The notes beneath the pieces are model-generated. The model saw nothing but the letters and a program-made list of their open reading frames with translations, was not told the DNA's origin and did not search any database. The position numbers and the translations under genes are program-made. From Epiperipatus broadwayi (Eukaryota; Onychophora; Udeonychophora; Euonychophora; Peripatidae): DNA of 64,000 nucleotides. Of this stretch, positions 25,179 to 43,508 are shown one piece after another. Location of the stretch: assembly GCA_028023455.1 (NCBI GenBank), contig JAQFVV010012666.1, positions 1,123,256 to 1,187,255 of the forward strand, written 5' to 3'. Every line of letters begins with the position of its first letter. Position 1 is the first letter of the stretch.

Positions 25179-26980
25179 ATGGAAGAGTTTAATATTTGTG
25201 AATATTTGGATGGATCCCAAAAAATATTATCTCCAGAGGTGATTGTTTTGTCTCCTGATATAGATTCAGGAAATGAAACTATAAACTTCATGAATAAAAA
25301 AGCTAGTAGGACAGAAAATGTCTCATTGGGAGGTGCATTTGATTACTCCAAATTAACTGACAAAATAAATGAGCTTTAGTAAACAGATGAAAGAGAATTC
25401 AGATAATTTAGCTAAACAGGTGCTAGAGATGAAAGATAGTATGATGTTGGAAAAAATAATTTATCTCAACAAATGTTAGAGATGAGAGATAGTATGATGT
25501 TAGAAATAAGGATAGAAATGTCGGAAATAAAGGAAAATTCAGTGAAACAAATGTTAGAGATGAAAGAAGTTAGAGAAGATGTTAAAAGTTAGACATGTAA
25601 GCTAGAAACGATAGAAGTTGATGTTAAGATCAAGCTACAGCAAATTAGAGTAGACAGTGAGAACTCAATAACTCAGCTTAGAGAAGAAATACAGGAAAAT
25701 CTCGCAAGGGCAGAAATAATGATTGTAAACAAGGGGCAAGAATATCAAGAGTTATATAATAAGTATGCCTATGAATGTACTATAGACATTGAACAGAAAT
25801 TTAGAATATTTTTGGAAAAGATAGAAGGTGTCAGAGAAATGGTAATAGAACATCAAAATAGAAGTGTAGATAGCACCTCAAAAATAGATGACCAGATTAG
25901 TGAGTGCCAAGTTTAAGAATCTAAACTTGAGAGTGGTGACACAGAAACTCGAACCAGGTGGGACCAATCAAGATATGGTTGACCAAGTAAGGCACATCGG
26001 CACAAGAATAGATCATCTAGAGATAGGAGGTGAAGATGTGCAAGCCATGGTAACTAAATTAAGTGAAGTGAGTGAGGGATATCAGAATTTGAAAGTAGAA
26101 ATAGATGGTGTAAAGAGTTCTTGTGATAGACAAGTCTTTTCAGACAAGGTAGACGATAGACTTAGAAGTGAACTTAGTTGTGAGTGGAAGAGATGCCAAA
26201 CTAGGTTAGAGAGATATGTTCAAGATGCTTTAGGCCAAAATCAGCATTTAAAGATGGATGTAAGGCAATTAGGTGCAGCGGAGTTGAATGATACTGAGGT
26301 TAAGGAAATATGTTGTGGTCTAGTTGATCAGTATTTTTTAGGATCATAGAAGAGGAAGAGCACAGTAGAATAGATTTACAGAAGTTAGAGTCAGAGAAAG
26401 TGAGGATAAATCATGAGAAAGTTTCAAGTGATTCTATGCCCCTTAAGTTTCTAACCATTAAGTCTTTTAAAAGGGAATATTTGGAAAACCCCTTTGAGTT
26501 TTTGCAAAGCTTGGATGAGTTGTTGTCATTTTGTCCATTGTCAGAAGTGGAGAGGAATGCTATTGCCAGCAACCATATGTACTCATCTTCTATAGATTGG
26601 TGGCAATCTTCGTTTGATAAACCACATACTTATGGAGATTTTAAGCATTTTCTGTTAAATAGTTTTTGGGAGAGGACAGGCAGGACAACTTAAAGTACCA
26701 AATATCTCAAGAGAAGTACAATCATTATAAGGGTAGTTACACCTAATTCATCAGGAAACAGGCTGTAAAATTGAAGACCCTCACTGCCTTCCTGTTATCT
26801 GAACAACAAATTGTTCGCATATTATGGCACAGCTTTCCTCACCATGTAGAACAGATCTTAAGAGCATCAGACAGGCAAACCATTGAGGAGGTTGTTGATT
26901 TATTGGATTCCATTGAAATTAGTGATAAAGTGGGTGATGGTAAATTAGAGCCAATAGGGAATCCCTTGCCTCTGGTATAG
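25179..26980 (+). pseudogene. E3 gag pseudogene
   Basis: The start MEEFNICEYL (25179) fits the gag starts of the relatives. It is followed by a long Lys/Glu/Met-rich coiled-coil zone (25380-25916) with short internal repeats (MKDSMML-like units near 25430-25510), then 25888-26349, also helical. The capsid part is at 26412-26980: FKREYLENPFEFLQSLDEL, IDWW (equal to ARDWW of E2/E4), FKHFLLNSFW and a TLTAFLLSEQQIVRI helix. Stops or frameshifts occur near 25380, 25590, 25914, 26347, 26691 and 26979. No CCHC knuckle is seen. The protein would have been the structural gag of E3. Confidence 0.75.
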
Positions 26981-27169
26981 AAATAGGTTAGCTAGAAGTA
27001 GGTACCAGCCCAAGTTTCAAATAAAAGGTTGGCCTTATTATAATTCTCGATATATTATAATTAGGAATGATGATGGTGTCCAACCATCCACTATAGACAT
27101 ACAAACCATTCCTAAAAAGAGTGTGACCAGTACTAAGAATGATAGAGCATTAAACTAGAAAGGACCACA

Positions 27170-27739
27170 ATGAAACATTCCTCACTTTGGGGCCCTATTG
27201 ATAGAGATATGGGGAACATAATATACTGGATGATAAACAATCTTGATTTTGATGTAGAGGGTTGGGAAAATGAAAGGTTAATTGAACCTCCAATTTTATA
27301 CAATTGCCCTGTGATCAGAATTACCATTTTAGGGTTAACCATCAATGCCTTGGTTGATACAAGTAGTCAAGCCTCATTGGTATCTGATCATGTCTATTAT
27401 AGGGTTATGCAAGTTAATGAATCCTTACCTAATTTGCCATTGAAGTCCCTGCATGTAACTTTGACCAATAGCAAGAGAGTAAAGTTATCTAATAAACAGA
27501 TTTTTATTACATTTAAAATTAATAATTTAGAACTTGAACATGTATTCTTGATCATGCATGGCTTGATTCATGAAGTTATAATTGGTTCAGACTTCATGAC
27601 TCTTAACAATTGTACTATCAATTATTGTAATCAAACTTTTATGTATGCAGAAGAGATTTTCTCCCTCGAGAGAAGTTATGTTAGTCAGGACAGTCAATTA
27701 ATGGCTATGCTACAGGCATTAGTTGATGTAAATATTTAA
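27170..27739 (+). pseudogene. E3 aspartic protease remnant
   Basis: A 189-codon open stretch contains ITILGLTINALVDTSSQASL, the retropepsin active-site context, but with DTS followed by Ser where LVDTGA or LVDTGS is usual. IIGSDFM near residue 140 corresponds to the conserved ILG.DF. motif of Ty3/gypsy proteases. It lies between gag and RT as expected. Loss of the glycine after DT would damage the active site, in keeping with a dead copy. Confidence 0.75.
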
Positions 27740-27756
27740 ATTAAGTTAGACAGATT

Positions 27757-28735
27757 TTGAGTATCATCAGCACAGAATACTATGGGCCATTTTCCCAATT
27801 ACTTTCTCAGTTAAAGTTTATTTTCTCTAAGATACCAGGCATAATCAAAGGTTACATTCATAGAATCAAACTGAAAGAAAATAAAACATTCCAACAACAT
27901 ACATATCAAAGTCCTTATCAGTGTCAAACAGAGGTCCAACAGCAGATCCAGAAAATGATTAGTTGGCAAATCATCAGTCCTGGCCCCATCACCTTATGTT
28001 AATCCCCTAGTTGTCATGAAATAGAAAGATGGTTCCCTTCGGGTCTGCTTAGATGCACATATTTTAAACCAACATACAGTCCCTAAACACGTTTTTTTAC
28101 CGGTTCAGGAATTTCTTCTTGGGTTTCAGAGAAGGAGCGTATTCTCAATGTTTGGTCTGACCACAATTTACTGGCAAATTCCATTACACCCAGTGGACCA
28201 AAAGTACACAGCCTTTCATCATCAAGACCATTTGTACATGTTCCAAAGGATGCCATTCAGCTTGATAAACAGTGGGATGGGACTGATCAGATGTTTCAGT
28301 GTGATCTTTTCCCAAAAACTCAAGGATTTAATAGTTATTTATGTTGATGACATTGTCATAGCCTCAGACAATTTGCCTCAGCATTTAGACCATTTGAATT
28401 TATTATTTTCAGAATGTTACATGCATAATATTAAAATTAATCTGGGGAAATGTGCATTGGCTGCCAAGGAAATCTCCTTTCTTGGTCATTGGATTGGTGA
28501 TCAAAAGATCAAACCTCATCCAGATAAAATAGCTGCTATTAAACAATTTCCCACTCTGAAAAATAAAAAGCACTTGAGGTCGATTTTGGGACTGTGCAAT
28601 TTTTACCATCATTTTTACAAGAACTTTGCCAATAATACTCTCGATTTGTTCATCTTATTAAAAAAGAAAGAACCCTGGGTTTGGACCATAGACCATGACA
28701 AGGAATTCCAGACTATCAAAAATAATTTTTAGAGA
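27757..28735 (+). pseudogene. E3 reverse transcriptase remnant
   Basis: Finger motifs (IQKMISWQIISP, SPYVNPLVV, KDGSLRVCLDA) lie at 27940-28060 in two frames with a stop at 28021. The palm continues from about 28140: FSMFGLTTIYWQIPLHP, then MPFSLINSG and IYVDDIVIAS (YVDD at 28340-28351), LGKCA and ISFLGHWI. Where Ty3/gypsy RTs have FSK.DL, this copy has FSMFGL, so the first catalytic Asp is Gly. The order and motifs place it in Ty3/gypsy. With a frameshift, a stop and a lost catalytic residue it cannot be active. Confidence 0.85.
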
Positions 28736-28737
28736 CA

Positions 28738-29200
28738 GTCATTCTGGCTTACCCTGACTTTTACAGGGAGTTTTATCTCCAGACCAACAGTAGTGGGTTT
28801 GGGTTGGGGTCATCTTTTACCAGCTGGAAGAAAACAGTGAGCCCGGTCTTTATACTTCTTGAGCCATCATCTAATAGGACCTGAACTTAACTACACTATG
28901 ACTGAGAGGGAGGCCCTGACCATTGTCTGAAGGTTCCAGAAATTGAGACAAATACTATTGGGATCTCAGGTTATTGTGTTGTCTGACCATTGCAGCCTGG
29001 AATTTTTAAATAGAAGCTATTTGCATAATGATAGATTGATTCAATGGAGCCTGTATTTCCAGCAGTTTTCATATCAGATTAATTACAATTCAGGCTGAAA
29101 CAATATTGTTGCTGATGTTCTTAGTCATCAACCAATCACTGTAGTATACCAAAACCCCTGTACTGAGAATATAATTGTCTGTAATATAGAAACATTACTT
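28738..29200 (+). pseudogene. E3 RNase H remnant
   Basis: FYLQTNSSGFGLG (28760-28800) corresponds to the first catalytic motif, usually TDAS, here TNSS, so the Asp is lost. A frameshift follows. LIGPELNYTMTEREALTIV (Glu motif), VIVLSDH and NIVADVLSHQ continue in another frame to about 29130, broken by stops. It directly follows the RT, as in all Ty3/gypsy pols. Confidence 0.75.
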
Positions 29201-29319
29201 GAGCATGAAGTAGTGAAAAGTTATAATGAATTACCCATTCTTCAAGCACAGGACAATGACTTAAAGAAAATAGTTAGTGTTTATAAATCCTGATGGTTTA
29301 AAAGAAAGGAGAAAGTATA

Positions 29320-30444
29320 TTGATAGGATTAGGGTCAATTATAAAAGAGTGGATGGAATTTTTGCTAAAGAGGATAAGGGAAATAGGGGAGAATTCTTGG
29401 CAGGTAGTAGTTCCTGCATGTCTGATAGATAAATTGATATACTATATACACTGCCAGTATGGCCATTTTGGGGTTCAAAAGATAAAACCCATTATTAAAA
29501 ATCATTTCTATTTTCATAATATGGCTAAACTTATTGTAACAAAACATAGGAATTGTGAAATCTGCCTTAGGACAAAATTTAAAAATAGAACTTATGTGGG
29601 GACATTACAACCCATCTTGCCAAACCAGCCCAATGAATTACTAGCCCTAGACTTTTATGGACCCCTTCCTCCATTTAACTGACAAAAATATATCCTTGTG
29701 ACTTACAATGTGTTTTCTAAATTGGTATCTGCATTTCCAGTCCCAAAGACCTATGCCAGGAATGTCATTAAACACTTAGAGGGATCACAGTTTCCAGTGG
29801 TGGGAAAACCAGTTTCCATTGTTACAGATCATGTCACTACTTTCATTTGTGAATATTGGTAAAAATGGTGCAAAAACCAGGGTATCAAGCATGTTATGTG
29901 TTCTATACATAATCCACAGTCAAACCCCAGTGAGAGAATTATGTGAGAACTCAGACTTTTATTTAGGGTGTATCTGGATGTGAACCATAGGCAATGGGTA
30001 CACAAGTTACCCCAAATTGTACATTATATCAATGTAACTATTAATGAGTCCACTAAGGTGTCACCCATTCGGTTACATTTTGGTCACATAGAACCCCTAT
30101 TAATTAAAGTCCCTTTGTCCGTTATTCCAGAGGATGTTGATGTATCGCACGATCTGACACTGGCTCATGCTACTCTGAGAAGGATGGGTGACAAGCATGT
30201 TCACCATAGTAAGACTGTCCATCATCCTTTCAAGATTCATGATCATGTGATGCTTAGAACTCCCCATGTCAGCAATCTACAAAAACATACCTTTAGGAAG
30301 TTTTTAGATCTCTATGAAGGCCCTTATGAGATAGTGAAACAGGTGGGTGAGAACGCATTTTTGATCTCTACCCCAGAAGAAATGAGAGATACCTATAATG
30401 CTTGTAGCTTAATACAATATCCAGTTAAAGTACCAGATAATTAA
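29320..30444 (+). pseudogene. E3 integrase remnant with GPY/F tail
   Basis: The N-terminal HHCC zinc domain is clear: IHCQYGHFG then NCEICLRTKF (29440-29570). The catalytic Asp codons are at 29650 (ALDFYG) and 29827 (VTDHVTTF), and the Glu is at 29932 (NPSER), 35 codons after the second Asp, so the DDE triad is kept although the frame has stops at 29680, 29860 and 29943. From 29968 a 158-codon frame carries the C-terminal part: KFLDLYEGPYEIVKQ is the GPY/F domain and TYNACSL near the end matches the TFNARSL tail of E1 and E4. No chromodomain or envelope gene follows. Confidence 0.85.
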
Positions 30445-30572
30445 GAGATGTGAGAATATAAAAATTCCGTATGCATAGTTTCCTAATGTGTAAATTAATT
30501 TTGTGTTGTTTAATAATTATTAACATAACCTAACAGTGTTACTTAAATTCATTTTTTTTCCTTTATAAGGTT

Positions 30573-31812
30573 GTGGGATTTCAGACCAACTGAATGGGCC
30601 TAAGGTATTGAGATACTTTGTATCTGCATTGAATAGTTATATTGTATTTAAACAAATGAAATAGCCTTGGAATTTTAAAATGTTTTGCTGGAAATTGTTT
30701 AAAGCTTAGATATGGATTGCTTATGCAGTTAATTGACCACTTTATAAGTATTCATTATTATTATTGTGGTTCCCAATAAAGTATTTAATGTAAGGAAGAG
30801 GGGTTGTTTATTAATGGAATTGATATATTTTGTCAGAAAGATGCAAAGTTATTTTATGTTAGTGTAGTATTGGTTGAATGGGTTCAAAATCCTTTATTCA
30901 TTAATACTTATCCTTTTGTCAACATTAATAGTCATTTCAATTATATTTAGTTAAGATAGTTTAATATTTCAGTTGCAATACAAGTGCATGCATGTATGAC
31001 TCTGCATCATTTTCATTTCATTTTCATCTTTTAATAACATTAACCAATAGTACATTTAACATGAAGATATTTAAGGTACATAAATTATCTTTAATAATTT
31101 AATAGACATATTTCTTTTTATTGTTTAATGGATATTGGATAGGTGAATTATTTTACAAATTAAATAAATTATTAATCATTTTTGTTTAACAGTTAATTAA
31201 TATTCATGTCTTTCAAGTTTGTAAAAGCTATTTATTTTAATATTATTTTTTTTCTCTTGATTTAATTCTAAAAATCAGAATGATTTTTTTTAAGAAACGA
31301 TTTTTTTTGAATTTGTAATTATCTTGGGTGCAAAAACATGAGAGGTAACCTTGGAAAAGGAAATGACCTTTTGATAAGGGAAAAGAAAAGTCTATTTAAC
31401 AGACAGTTTCCAGTAAAAAATTGTTCATTATCATTTTAATTGCAGCCAGTAAAGTGCTCATTATAATTGTAATTGCAGCCAGTTGCTGAAGTCAAATTGA
31501 TTTAAAAAGCTTTGGAGTAAACTTCTAAAAAATCTTAGGAAATTAATTATGCTTTACTTGGGAAACATTTGAATTAATCACCTCATACTTGGGAAACATT
31601 TGAATTAATCACCTCATACTATATTAATATTTAAAATGTATATCATTGGTGTAATTAAGAAAGAATATAGAGTGCATGAACATTATTGTTATATAATTAA
31701 TCCAAGTGTGTTCTTTAATATATGGAAACGTATGCAGGTCTGTTTTCAAGAATTTATTTTGATTTTTCACTTTCTTCTGTATCTGCATCCGCATTATTTC
31801 TGAAGATCCCTG
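30573..31812 (+). repeat. E3 3' LTR fragment
   Basis: It begins TGTGGGATTTCAG, aligns to the 5' copy from CTGAATGGGC onward and stops near 31812, where E1-type sequence takes over. A 31-base tandem duplication (CTTGGGAAACATTTGAATTA) at about 31557-31618 is private to this copy. Confidence 0.75.
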
Positions 31813-33698
31813 TGCCACAAAATTAGTTTTATCCCAGTGGTCACTGTCCAGGACTCACAACATTGTAAGCAATGTTGCCAGGATCGAAAGAAGTATAGCA
31901 TAATTAAAGATTGCCCTTAGCATGTAAAGTAAAAGACATCAAAAGGCGAACTTAGAAAAATAATAAATATTTAGAATCAAGAAGTAAAGTTGCAAGAGAT
32001 AAAATGGTCAAAAATAATGCATTTTACTCTAAAACTGAGGGGGGTATAATGTGCCAAGGCCGAATTGGCACATGTATATAAATTAATTTTGTCTAAAAAA
32101 ATTATTAAAATAAAAATCTTTCCTAAAATAGTTTCAAATAAAAGTTGGAAAATAATTGATTAAAAGTGGAAAAGGGTTTTCTTTAGAAAGTTAAATGAAA
32201 AGTTTTATAAAACCAAGTAAAGTTTTTCTTATTAGTATTCGTAAGAAGAAATAGTTAAAAGTTTCAAAATATAAATTTCTTCTCCTGTGAATTAAAGAAA
32301 AAGGAATCTTAAAACTAGTTTTGATTTTAGAATAAAATTATATATGTGAGTGTGAATGTAAATAATATATATGTGTATTAAATATTATAAATAAATGAAG
32401 GTTAAAGAATTGAAAAAACATGTTTGCATGGCTAGTACTTAAAAATATAAACAACACGTTTGTGATGGATGCTAATTAAAATACCTACCAATATTAAAAA
32501 AAGATTAGCTACTTAAGGAATTTTGACAACAGGATTGTTAGCTTATATCAAAGGAATTTTGACAACAGATATGGCTGGAGGACATGCAAATGAAAACACT
32601 AGGACATATAAATAGCTCATATTTTATCAGACAATCCGTACAGAAAACTGTTCAGTCAAGTCAGTTGCATAGAGTTGAGTTCAGTTCATTCAGTTAGAAA
32701 TGCAGTGTTAGTTGCCATCAGAAAGATGCGGCTACCTCTATCCTATGTCCAGATCTGTCCGTGAAAGTAATGTCTTTGTAACACCTTGAAGAATCTCCAT
32801 CAATATCTAATTGTCTCCTGGAATAATACCAACTAATAATGATCAAATCTCTGTAGGAAACTTCAAATCTAACCAGTTAGGGATATCTTATTAGAAGCAA
32901 CAAACAGCAAGTTCAAAATCCTAGGTAAATAACATTTGTTCTTATTTTCTTTCTTAAGTGGCCATCACATTCATAAATCCTCCAGAGACAAGTAATTTGA
33001 GCTTTATAAGAAGGCATAAAATGAACTATTGATGCGCATATTTGTGAATGCTATATGATTTTATAAACATCAAATATGATTTATGCTTTCCCATAAGATA
33101 TATTATAGTGTGTTAATTTTAAAATGTGTGTGTGTTATATTACATTTATAAAATGTATAAAATTAGTAAATGTCAATTAAAATAAATGGTCTTTAAAACT
33201 GAAACTTTATTAGGTCGAGCAATTCTCGTTACCAATCTCTCTTACAATTCATTTTATCATTCCTTTATCAAATCATTTTACCAATTCCTTTTATCAACTC
33301 TTTTATCAATTCTTTCACCACTACTTTTGTATAAGTTGTTAATGATTGAAAAATTAGACTGAGCTAGTTTTATGGAATGTTTTGAGTGCTGAATTATGAG
33401 CCTACTGTCCAAATATGTTAGTCTTAGACTAGTTGACACATGGGGTTTACTGCAAAACATATAAAGTGTTTGGATAGTAGGGGTTTGAATCTAGCAGCCG
33501 AAGTGGGCCACAATCTGATCATGGGTATTGTTGAAAGTTAAAGCCATCAATAATATTTCTCACTTTGCTCAAACATGCCAGTTTGTTCATGTAACATTTA
33601 TAATTAAAATGAGATTATAAATGTATTATAAAGAAGTTTGAAACCAGCCAAAACATTTGCAGTGTAAGTAAGATCTTCTGCGGAGCAAACCCGGTACA
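31813..33698 (+). mobile_element. E1b: 3' end and LTR of an E1-family element
   Basis: From about 31960 the sequence matches the 3' interior of E1 (8290-8385), including AAAATGGTCAAAAAT and the purine tract GAGGGGGG (32037-32044). The LTR follows at 32050-33698 (1649 bp, TGTGCCAA...GGTACA). It carries TATAAATA at 32607-32614. It is roughly 80% like the E1 LTRs, so it is older. The 5' part of the element is missing: it was either inserted 5'-truncated or joined by recombination to E3. Confidence 0.8.
32050..33698 (+). repeat. E1b LTR
   Basis: It starts with the same hairpin as E1 (TGTGCCAA, loop, TTGGCACA) but with a different loop, and ends CCCGGTACA directly before (TA)n (33699-33716). The GC-richer U5 block with ATTATGAGCCTACTG is kept. 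Confidence 0.88.
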
Positions 33699-33716
33699 AT
33701 ATATATATATATATAT

Positions 33717-38943
<5,227 letters not shown>

Positions 38944-38945
<2 letters not shown>

Positions 38946-41635
38946 CTGAAAAATGCCATTGTAATGGTGTGGATCACAGAAAATAAATAAATATGATCAA
39001 ACTGATTAAAATTTAATTTCTGTTTATTAATTAAACATTACAATGACTGCATTGTTTGTATAAGTGAGACCCTGCCGTCGACTCATTAATATATATATTT
39101 GAAATAAATTTAATGAAGTGCCATTTAGATTCACATTAAAGTCTTGTTAATTTATTTATATTCTCTATACCTCAGGTTAATGCAAGATAATATCATAATA
39201 ATGTGCTTAAGCAAAAGTACAGGTAGGTGAAGAAAGGCTGATTTCAAAATATATGAGACATACAGAAAATATAATTAGTGTTTGCTTAAATCAATTTATA
39301 CATTTAATATGGTATAAAACAACTTGTATTGAATTCAAGAATGGTGTGGACAAAAGCTCACTGAGCTATAAACATGGAAGTGGTTAACTTAATACCTGGA
39401 CAATTGAATGAAATACAATGTTAATATTAAAAGAGAATGGTGATACCAGTGGAGGATCATTGTACAGGATGAGTGTGATATGTTAAAACAATGTGGATTT
39501 GTGAATTAAAATAAAATAATAAATAACAAATTAATGCAGACAGGATGGAGTCTCACCATGGACCTCATAGAAATTATGTCACAAACAGTCCAAGTCTGCC
39601 ATTGAAACATGAAACTCCATGGCTGGTTGACTTAGGCATAACATTTCCAGGTATTGCTTTCTAACACAAACAATATATGGATACCATGAGAAGGAAAGGT
39701 AAAAGTCTGAGCCATAAATTTCTACAGAAATAAAACAGGTCTCAACAACCCATCTACTACCTACACCAATAACAAACAATATAAAACATAAACACATATA
39801 GAAGAAGCAAATATATAATGGCACTTAACTAATTTTTAATTAATTTTAAGATGATCCACACATTCTCGACCTCAAATTTTACAGTTCATAAATTATGTAA
39901 TAAATATAATAATTCATGTTACTTTAAAATAAGAAAATGGAGGGGAATGCATGATTTAAAAGGTAATTATAAGATTACATGTAGACATGCATTTCAATAT
40001 TTTATATAGACCACTTATTAATTTTGTGCATATCCTCATGTTATAAAAAAATTTGAAATATTCTTTTTTTGAAAGGCATAATTATTTAAAAAAAATAATA
40101 AAAGATAAAATAAGTAGACATTTGGTAAGGGGTCTGTTATACAATTTGTCCACAATAATATGGTGGCATATTAATAAAAGGTACAGAAATAATTTTATCA
40201 TTTGATGACTATCTCAGCACACTACTATAACAAAAAAGAAATTAGAAAATATATAAAATAGCAAAATATCAATCCAAGATATAAAGAAAAGCACACAGGT
40301 TAGATTACAAAGTATTTTATAGAACTATGCAGTTTTATAATAAAAAGAATACATTTAAATGTAACTTGCATTAAAGGGAAATATATAACACAAAAAGGCT
40401 TGGCTTAATTGAGGTTAACTCATATGAGTTGGACAGTCCGTACACATTTTTTTGTTCTCCAGTTGACTTTAATTGGAGGCTTTAATCAAAGTTAAGCAGC
40501 ATTTTCTTACGGTGCCAGATTCTTCAGTTCATGATCAAAGTTGACATTTCAGCAGCAGTGGTGCATGATGGCCATTTTCCCTGAGCAGGAAGAGAGCCTT
40601 CCCATCGATCACTACTCAAACACTCTCCATTCAATAGGCCAAGACTGATATTTAATGAAATTTATCAATGGTATGGCTTCTCTAAATTCAGCTATATTAA
40701 GCTCAATATATTTAAATAATATCTCTATTTACAAAAGCATAAAAATAGCATAGAATATATCTTTATTTAGGAAAACACAAGCATGGTCTAAGCATAGCAC
40801 AGTATCACAAAAATTCTTAGCACTTCAACACTCACAATTAATAAAATTGACTCTCTATATACCAACACAGCATTGTATAAAACTACCTCACACTGGTCAC
40901 TGTAGACCCAATAAAAGCTGCACTTATGTGAATATCTGAAAACAGGGATTAATAATTATTTTTATTTTTAAGATATTTGGATTAGAAATTTAATTTTGTT
41001 CTAACAATATTTTAATTAAAAAAATATGTGAGTGGACGTCTGTTGTTTAGCTGATGACATAATATTCAAACCACTACTTAATGAATTTTACAAATTTAAC
41101 CAATTAAGCCTATTGTTCTCTCTTCCTAAACCTCATTTCCTTTTTACATAAACTTTGTGGTGTGATTTTTGTAAATCTAAAAACAACAAAATTATTTTAC
41201 TCTTTAAATTCTAAAGTTTAAACCTATTTACAGTTAAATATTATTTCACTAAATGAAAACAAATATTGCAAATGTAATATTTCTAAAATAAATAGATTTA
41301 AACAAAATAACTTTAAATAACAAAATTATTACTTTTATTTAAGTTTTAAAATATATTATCACAGTCTGTGTGCAAATTTGCTTATATGAAATACTTTTTA
41401 AAATTTAATATGTATACATGCACATACTCACAATTGATAACTTATTTATGATAGAGTCTTAAAATTATATATATCATGAACATTTATACTTGCAGACTAC
41501 ATTAGGCAGCATTTTGGTATATAAGCATCAATACAGCCACACTACGATAAATTCGGGTTTAAACTAGGGTATAAGGGTAGGAAAGAAGTGAGAGAAGGTG
41601 AAACGAAGATTTGTAAAGCAAATCTTACTGTTTCA
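38944..41635. other. AT-rich DNA, possibly host, no gene recognised
   Basis: No frame with a domain is seen. 40390-40640 is somewhat less AT-rich (GAGTTGGACAGTCCGTACAC, CAGCAGCAGTGGTGCATGAT) and unlike the repeats around it, so it could be host non-coding sequence such as an untranslated region. The minus frame at 39579-39824 (81 codons) looks like chance. Confidence 0.4.
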
Positions 41636-41653
41636 ATATATATATATATATAT

Positions 41654-43486
41654 TGTAACGGAATAGCGTTACATGGGATTTTAAACCAGGCATATGAGGT
41701 TATATTAAACTATAATCAATTGACGAAATGAATGACAGGAACAAAACTTTTAAAAAAGCGGTCTTGCTTTAATAATAAACGAGAAACAGCCATTTCTAAA
41801 GCATGATCGCAGATATATGAGTACCTGTCAAATTTATTGAAATAAAAAAGTAAAAGAGTTTTTTTTATTATTTTGTGTTTGTTTGTTAAGAATAAATCTA
41901 TAATCATTAGTTTTAGTTTTTTTTTTTTGCATTTTTAATTAAGTAAAGAGAGAGGAATGATTGAACGCAAGTTTAACTTTTATTAAATCATTTGAATCAT
42001 TTTGAACAAAAGTGGAAAATGAATAAATTAATTTGCAATATGTTCTGAAACTCCAAGCGATCTAAAATTATTTTAAACAGGGGTAATTAGTAAATGTAAA
42101 ATTAGAGAAATTGAAACAATAGGCAGGATATGTGCTGGTACGCCTAGATAAAATAAGCCAAATTTAGAAACAGAGATGAGAAAAGGTGTACACTGCTATT
42201 GTACAACTCAGACTTCTGTCTCCAGCGAAACAATACCTGAAAAAATGGTCAAATTGAGTTAAATTCCAAAGGGGTGTAAAAGATCCCAGAAATCACTGAA
42301 TTGAGTTAACACTCGATGGACTTATAAGATGAAGGGACTCACAGGTGCATGGGAGTGATTGGGTGAGAAAATTTCAAGGTGTGAGGGTGGGAAGGAAGAG
42401 ATCAAAAAGGCCGGACAGTGCTTTTCATTATGATTAGACTATTATTGATTATTATTAGACTATTGAAATCTAACGGAGATGCGTTGCTGAACATAAAATT
42501 CGCGGCTTGACCACCGGACCTCCACGTCCAGCTCAGCTAATTGCCAATAGGATGCTCGTAATACCAGAGAAACTTCATATAAGGACCACACATGCTTTTG
42601 AGACCTTGCAAATTTCTGGAATGCTTCGTTAAAGAAGAAACCATCGCTCAGGATCCCATTGTCGTATTCACTTATGCACCAAAATAAAATAACTTTAATA
42701 ACCAGAACTATTAAAAAACATTAAGTTAAAGTGATAAAGTTACTCTTGACCATTAATGAACGATTCGAGAATCTAACCAAATAAGTTTGCCTACAGATTA
42801 ACATTCCTTAAAAGATGTGCGAAGTCACCTTGAAATCTATATTTAAATTATCTCGGCTTGCCGATCATATACCTGCATTAATTGTTAGTAAACAGATTAA
42901 ATAAAATATTTATTTAACTAGTATTTTTTGTTATTAATTGCTTGGAATTTCAACATAAATTTATATAATAGGAATGAGTGCTAGAGCGATCAAATTTGTT
43001 TGTATATGAATGAATGCATTTGATATTTTTGGTGTTGGGATTTTATTTTATTTATGCTTATGTTTGTTATGCTCTCTTAGATTAAATTAAGTTTGATTAA
43101 TTTATTTTGTGGGATATAGGGCAGGCCCTCATATAATAAGTCTAATTGATCGTGAGTGAAAGATCACAGATACGATGTAATTTGAAGGGTAATATTGGCT
43201 GTGTTCGTTTCTTGCTTCCGACTGGAGTGATGCACGGGCATGTTTTGTGATATAGTTGAGTGAGCTCATGCACATACGTGGCGGACTCTTATAAAAGTTC
43301 TCCTGGCGCCTACTACTTGGATTCAATCCGAATTTACGTATAAAATAAATAAAGCATACGTGTATATGTGTTTGAAATTATCTTCACAGAACATTATGTA
43401 ATCCCCCGGATGCAAGAACACAGAAATTCGTAATAGTGACATTATTGAGAGAGCGGTAGCGCGCTCACGCACACCGGGCGAATACA
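41654..43486 (+). repeat. E4 5' LTR
   Basis: 1833 bp, begins TGTAACG, 6-base loop, CGTTACA (a perfect terminal hairpin) and ends GGGCGAATACA. TATAAAAG at 43290-43297 is the likely promoter box. Compared with the 3' LTR it has extra bases near 41690 and lacks about 38 bases near 42660. Confidence 0.9.
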
Positions 43487-43488
43487 TT

Positions 43489-43508
43489 TGGCATGTCAAC
43501 GTGGCCCG
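43489..43508 (+). promoter_or_regulatory. E4 primer-binding-like site (tRNA-Lys type)
   Basis: Two bases after the LTR, TGGCATGTCAACGTGGCCCG followed by AAAC resembles TGGCGCCCAACGTGGGGC plus TCGAAC. Matches are TGGC, CAACGTGG and CGAA; others differ. Confidence 0.5.

Noticed and set aside
39579-39824. Minus-strand ORF with hydrophobic stretches
   Set aside because: Composition is typical of AT-rich chance frames; no supporting signals.
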